From positions 496,001 to 560,000 of the forward strand of contig NZ_JAOWLB010000001.1 in NCBI RefSeq assembly GCF_025751555.1: a stretch of 64,000 nucleotides of DNA, read 5' to 3'. The position numbers and the translations under genes are program-made. Below, in pieces: positions 59,921 to 64,000 of this stretch (the stretch's first letter is position 1; each line of letters begins with the position of its first letter). This DNA is from Ruegeria aquimaris (lineage in GTDB: Bacteria > Pseudomonadota > Alphaproteobacteria > Rhodobacterales > Rhodobacteraceae). A model generated the notes under the pieces. That model did not search any database. It was not told the DNA's origin and worked only from the letters and a program-made list of their open reading frames with translations.

Positions 59921-61012
59921 ATGTCCATCTGGCGACAGTTTCTGATTATCCTGCTGGCCGCAGGCCTCTCTTACGCCGGGTATGAATACTATCAGCGCCA
60001 TCTGGGCGACACCGCCACCGCCTCCAATGGCGCCAACCGCCGCTCCGGCGCCCCGGCGGTTGTCGAACTGGCCCGGGCCGAGATCCGCACCCTGAGCGAT
60101 ACGGTCGAAGCGGTGGGCACCACCCGCGCGCGCCAGTCCATCGACATCGTGCCCGAGGCCGACGGGCGCGTCGAACAGATCCTGTTCGAACCCGGCCAGA
60201 GCGTGGCCCAGGGGGCAAAGCTGGTCGAACTCGACGACACCATCGCCCGCGCCGACCTTGCCGAGGCCGACGCCAGGCTGATCGAACGCGAACGCGTGCT
60301 CGAACGCGTCACCCAGTTGCGCGGCTCCAGCACGGTCTCCGAGGCGACGCTCGAAGAGGCCATCGCCCGGCTCGCCGAAGCCCGGGCCCAGCTTGACCGC
60401 GCCGAACAACGGCTCGCCGAGCGCGTCATCCGCGCGCCTTTCGCCGGAACGGTCGGTCTTGCCGATGTCGATCGGGGCGCCCGCGTCACGGCGGGAACCT
60501 ATATCACCCGGCTCGACGATCTCTCCGAGGTCGAGGTCGAATTCTCCCTGCCCGAAACCCTGTTTTCCCAGATCTCCAGGGGACAGGCGATCATTGCCAC
60601 CAGCCCAGCCTTTCCCGACCGGGATTTCGTCGGACAGATCGAGGCGGTGGACACCCGCATCGACCCGGTCAGCCGGTCGTTCCGCACCCGCGCCGTGATC
60701 CCCAATGCCGACGGCACCCTGCCTGCGGGCATGTTCATGTCGCTGCAACTGACCCTGTCGCAAAGCGACCGCATCGTGGTGCCCGAAGAGGCGATCGTCT
60801 TTCAAGCCGCCGAAACCTATGTCTTTGTCGTCACCGACGGCAAGGCGCAGCAGGTCACCGTCAGGACCGGCCAGCGCCGCGATGGCCTCGTGAGCATCGA
60901 AAGCGGTCTCGAAGAAGGCGCCGAAGTCGTTATCCGCGGCCTCCACCGCGTCCGAAACGGCGGCGCGGTCGAAGTGCTGAATGCGCCCCAGGCGGCGAAG
61001 AACGGCTCATGA
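59921..61012 (+). CDS. RND efflux periplasmic adaptor (membrane fusion protein)
   Basis: A 363-residue adaptor. An N-terminal membrane anchor or signal (FLIILLAAGLSYAGY) is followed by the lipoyl half-motifs (VEAVGTTRARQSIDIVPEADGR, read in two parts, and RVIRAPFAGTVGLADVDRGA), a helical hairpin rich in Ala/Glu/Arg, and the beta-barrel region. It links the RND pump to TolC. Its stop overlaps the permease start (ATGA at 61009-61012). Confidence 0.9.
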   Translation: MSIWRQFLIILLAAGLSYAGYEYYQRHLGDTATASNGANRRSGAPAVVELARAEIRTLSDTVEAVGTTRARQSIDIVPEADGRVEQILFEPGQSVAQGAKLVELDDTIARADLAEADARLIERERVLERVTQLRGSSTVSEATLEEAIARLAEARAQLDRAEQRLAERVIRAPFAGTVGLADVDRGARVTAGTYITRLDDLSEVEVEFSLPETLFSQISRGQAIIATSPAFPDRDFVGQIEAVDTRIDPVSRSFRTRAVIPNADGTLPAGMFMSLQLTLSQSDRIVVPEEAIVFQAAETYVFVVTDGKAQQVTVRTGQRRDGLVSIESGLEEGAEVVIRGLHRVRNGGAVEVLNAPQAAKNGS

Positions 61013-64000
61013 CGCTGACAGACCTCTCCGTCCGCCGCCCGGTTCTGGCCGCCGTTGCCAACCTCCTGCTCATCGTGATGGGCATCACCGCGCTGCGCGA
61101 CATCCCGGTGCGCGAACTGCCCGATGTGGACAATGCCGTTGTCACGGTGACCACAACCTATCGTGGCGCCGCCCCCGAGGTGATCGACACCGACATCACC
61201 GAAACCATCGAGGGCGCGGTCGCCTCGATCTCGGGCATCCGCTCGATCAGTTCCGAAAGCCGCCAGGGCTGGTCGCGGGTGGTGATCGAATTCGCCGCGG
61301 GCCACGACGTGGACATCGCCGCCAATGATGTCCGCGATGCGGTCGGCCGCATCCGCGACGACCTGCCCGACGAGGCCAACGCGCCCGAGGTCGAGAAGAG
61401 CGATGCCGATTCCGATCCCGTCATGCGCCTCGCCGTGGTCTCGGACCGGATGACGACACCCGAGATCACCGATTACATCGACCGTTTCATCGCCGACCGG
61501 CTGGCGACCCTGGACGGTGTCGCCAACCTGCGCGTCTATGGCGAACGCGCCTTTGCCGTCCGCATCTGGCTCGACCGGCGCGCGCTGGCGGCGCGCAAGC
61601 TGACCGTCGAGGATGTCGAACGCGCGCTCCGCCGCAACAATGTCGAACTGCCCGCGGGCGAGGTCGCCTCGACCAACCGGCAACTCACCGTCCGCCTGAA
61701 CAGCCGGTTACAAAGTATCGACGATTTCCGCGACGTGGTGCTCGACCGGATCGAGGGTTACCCCGTGCGCCTGCGCGACGTGGCCCGGGTCGAACCCGGC
61801 GTCGCCGACGATTCCACCATCGCCCGCAGCGACGGGCGCGATGCGGTGGGCGTCGCGGTCCAGCGGCAAAGCCAGTCCAACACCTTGCAGATCTCGCAAG
61901 CGGTGCGCGCCGAGATCGACAAGATCACCCCGACCCTGCCCGAGGGGATGAAAATCCTCGTGGGTTCCGATGACGCGCTCTTCGTCGGCGCCTCGATCCG
62001 CGAGGTGGTGATCGCGCTCCTGATCTCGCTGGCACTGGTCGTCGCGGTCATCCTTGTCTTTCTGCGCTCGCTGCGCGCCACGCTGGTCCCCGCGGTCACC
62101 ATCCCGGTCTCGCTGATCGGGGCTTTCGTGCTGATCGGGGCCTGGGGCTTTTCCATCAACACGCTGACGCTGCTGGCGTTGCTCCTGGCCATCGGCCTTG
62201 TCGTCGACGACGCCATCGTCGTGCTGGAAAACATCCAGCGCCGGATCGAGAATGGCGAAACCCCGCTGGTGGCCGCTCTCAAAGGCTCGCGTCAGGTGAC
62301 ATTTGCGGTGATCGCCACCTCTGTCACCCTGATCGCGGTCTTCGTGCCGCTCTCCTTCATGCCCGGCCAGGTCGGCCGCCTCTTCATCGAGTTCGGCTGG
62401 GTCATGGCCGGCACGGTGGCGATCTCGACCTTTGTCGCCCTCACCGCCTGCCCGGCGCTGGCCTCGAAACTGCTGGTCAAGAGCAAGGGCCAGACGATGG
62501 ACGCGCCCGACGAACCCCGAGGCGCCGTCCAGCGGACCTATGCCGCCTTCCTCAGGCACGCGCTGCGCATGCCGCTTGTCGTGCTGGTGTTCACGGCGGC
62601 GGTAACCGGCGGCGCCGCGCTCCTTTACGGCGCCCTCCCGCGCGAGCTTGCCCCGCGCGAGGATCGCGGCGTCGGTTTCGTGCCGCTGACCGCCCCCCAG
62701 GGCAGCACCGTGGAATACACCGACCAGGCGGCGCGACAGGTCGAGGCGCTGCTGCAACCCCTGCGCGACCAGGGCGTGGTCGAAACCGTCTTCACCTTTA
62801 CTGGATGGGGCAACCGCGCCTACCGCTCCTTTGTGGTGTTCCGCCTGACCCCCTGGGAAGACCGCGACATGAGCGCCGCCGATGTCGCCAGCGCGCTGGC
62901 GCCCAAAATGCGCGAGGTCACCATCGCGCGCGGTTTCCCTGTGACACCGGCGGGGCTTGGCCTGCGCGGCAACTCGACCCCGGTCCGCGTCGTGGTCAGC
63001 GGCCCCGATTTCGACAGCGTCAAAGGCTGGGCCACGGCCCTCCTCGCCAGCGCCGAGGAGATTGAGGGGCTGGTCAACCCCGAGATCGACTTCGAACAGA
63101 ACCTGCCGCAGCTCGAGGTCCGCATCGACCGTGAACGGGCCGACGATCTCGGCATCTCGGTCGACGCCATCGCCACCACGATGCAGTCGATGCTGGCCTC
63201 GCGCCAGGTCACCACCTTTGTCAGCCGGGGCCGCGAATACCCGGTGTTGCTCCAGGCAGAGGAACGCGACCGCAGCGCCGCCTCGGACATCGACAACATC
63301 TACCTGCGCTCGGGCGATGGCAAGACGCTGGTCCCCCTGGGCGCGCTGGTCAGCGTGTCCGAAAACGCCGCCTCCCCGTCGCTGCGCCGGTTCGACCGGC
63401 TGCCCTCGATCCAGCTTTCCGGCGCGCTGGCCCCGGGTGCCGATCTGGGCACCGTGCTGGGACAACTGGAACAAAAGGCTGCCGAGATCATCCCGGCCAG
63501 CGGCAAGCTCGGCTATGACGGCCAGTCGCGCACGTTCAAGGATACCTCGGCGGGCGCGGTCACCGTTTTTGCCATGGCGCTGCTGATCGTGTTCCTGGTC
63601 CTCGCCGCACAGTTCGAAAGCTTCGTGCACCCGTTCATCATCCTGCTGACCGTCCCGGTGGGCGTGGCGGGGGCAATCTATGCGATGTCGGCGGGCGGGC
63701 TGTCCTTCAACGTCTACAGCCAGATCGGCATCATCCTGTTGATAGGTCTGGTGGCCAAGAACGGCATCCTGATCGTGGAATTCGCCAACCAGCTCCGTGA
63801 CGAGGGCAAACCGGTGCGCGAGGCGGTCATCACCGCCTCGGTGCTGCGCCTGCGGCCCATCGCGATGACGGTGACCTCCACCATCCTCGGCGCCCTGCCG
63901 CTTGTCCTGGCTTCCGGCGCGGGCGCCGAAAGCCGCAACGCCATCGGCACCGTCATCATCGCCGGGCTGGGCCTCTCGGCGCTGCTGATGCTGGCGGCCA
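61009..64000 (+). CDS. RND efflux permease (HAE1/AcrB type), 3' end beyond window
   Basis: 997 codons are present with no stop; the family is ~1030-1050 residues, so only the C-terminal tail is missing. MTLTDLSVRRPVLAAVANLL is the first helix. The proton-relay motif GLVVDDAIVVLENI (Asp-Asp) is near residue 395, and large periplasmic loops follow each first helix of the two halves. FAMALLIVFLVLAAQFESF marks the second bundle. It exports drugs or metabolites with the upstream adaptor and a TolC partner. The start overlaps the adaptor stop. Confidence 0.93.
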   Translation, partial: MTLTDLSVRRPVLAAVANLLLIVMGITALRDIPVRELPDVDNAVVTVTTTYRGAAPEVIDTDITETIEGAVASISGIRSISSESRQGWSRVVIEFAAGHDVDIAANDVRDAVGRIRDDLPDEANAPEVEKSDADSDPVMRLAVVSDRMTTPEITDYIDRFIADRLATLDGVANLRVYGERAFAVRIWLDRRALAARKLTVEDVERALRRNNVELPAGEVASTNRQLTVRLNSRLQSIDDFRDVVLDRIEGYPVRLRDVARVEPGVADDSTIARSDGRDAVGVAVQRQSQSNTLQISQAVRAEIDKITPTLPEGMKILVGSDDALFVGASIREVVIALLISLALVVAVILVFLRSLRATLVPAVTIPVSLIGAFVLIGAWGFSINTLTLLALLLAIGLVVDDAIVVLENIQRRIENGETPLVAALKGSRQVTFAVIATSVTLIAVFVPLSFMPGQVGRLFIEFGWVMAGTVAISTFVALTACPALASKLLVKSKGQTMDAPDEPRGAVQRTYAAFLRHALRMPLVVLVFTAAVTGGAALLYGALPRELAPREDRGVGFVPLTAPQGSTVEYTDQAARQVEALLQPLRDQGVVETVFTFTGWGNRAYRSFVVFRLTPWEDRDMSAADVASALAPKMREVTIARGFPVTPAGLGLRGNSTPVRVVVSGPDFDSVKGWATALLASAEEIEGLVNPEIDFEQNLPQLEVRIDRERADDLGISVDAIATTMQSMLASRQVTTFVSRGREYPVLLQAEERDRSAASDIDNIYLRSGDGKTLVPLGALVSVSENAASPSLRRFDRLPSIQLSGALAPGADLGTVLGQLEQKAAEIIPASGKLGYDGQSRTFKDTSAGAVTVFAMALLIVFLVLAAQFESFVHPFIILLTVPVGVAGAIYAMSAGGLSFNVYSQIGIILLIGLVAKNGILIVEFANQLRDEGKPVREAVITASVLRLRPIAMTVTSTILGALPLVLASGAGAESRNAIGTVIIAGLGLSALLMLAA

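Noticed and set aside
1-64000. CRISPR arrays, complete insertion sequences, rRNA genes, prophage
   Set aside because: No regularly spaced repeats, transposase ORFs, rRNA-like tracts or phage structural genes were seen.

Overview
This looks like a chromosomal window from a marine alphaproteobacterium of the Rhodobacteraceae (Roseobacter group). The DNA is GC-rich. It carries a class-typical gene string (pcm - tolC - PopZ/DUF2497-like), abundant TRAP and betaine-type ABC transport genes, PqiABC, an arsenosugar-type glycosyltransferase, and intergenic palindromes of a kind I associate with this family. The assignment rests on protein and context recognition, not on a 16S gene.

Layout. 0-23.3 kb is ordinary core and accessory genome: M20 peptidase (3' end), MATE pump, DUF2461, two alpha/beta hydrolases, GST, PPK2, an AhpD-like protein, an adenylate cyclase-TPR protein, DUF3604, parE, a low-GC DUF4145 gene, an L,D-transpeptidase, the PqiA/PqiA/PqiB/PqiC lipid-transport locus, a glycosyltransferase, YgfZ and EF-P. 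23.4-28.7 kb holds cobQ, a PopZ-like gene, tolC, pcm and a tRNA-Cys.

29.0-47.2 kb is the highlight: a complete oxidative (reverse) dissimilatory sulfite reductase locus. On the minus strand the order is dsrA-B-E-F-H-C-M-K-L-J-O-P, then a TrpD2-like gene and dsrN. dsrE2-tusA lie head-on at its 3' end. Divergent from dsrA is a tight operon of a TauD-like Fe(II)/2-oxoglutarate dioxygenase, two small unknown proteins (64 and 67 aa) and an Mrp/ApbC Fe-S carrier. After that come a decayed sulfide:quinone oxidoreductase gene and a YeeE/YedE sulfur transporter. TusA/DsrE2 and DsrEFH would relay sulfur to DsrC; DsrAB oxidises it to sulfite with DsrL as electron partner; the DsrMKJOP membrane complex would recycle DsrC and feed the quinone pool. 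dsrEFH, dsrL and dsrN are present and I find no dsrD, which is the oxidative signature.

47.3-59.8 kb is uptake and metabolism of small organics: an amidase, a TAXI-TRAP transporter, an RTX-type secreted protein, and an operon of a D-cysteine desulfhydrase/L-cysteate sulfo-lyase-type PLP enzyme, a betaine-type ABC transporter and an alpha/beta hydrolase. A divergent LysR regulator with a clear palindromic operator flanks that operon. The window ends inside an RND efflux pump (adaptor plus nearly complete permease).

Most intergenic spaces are short. Candidate terminators, hairpins and inverted repeats are listed where base pairing can be read directly.
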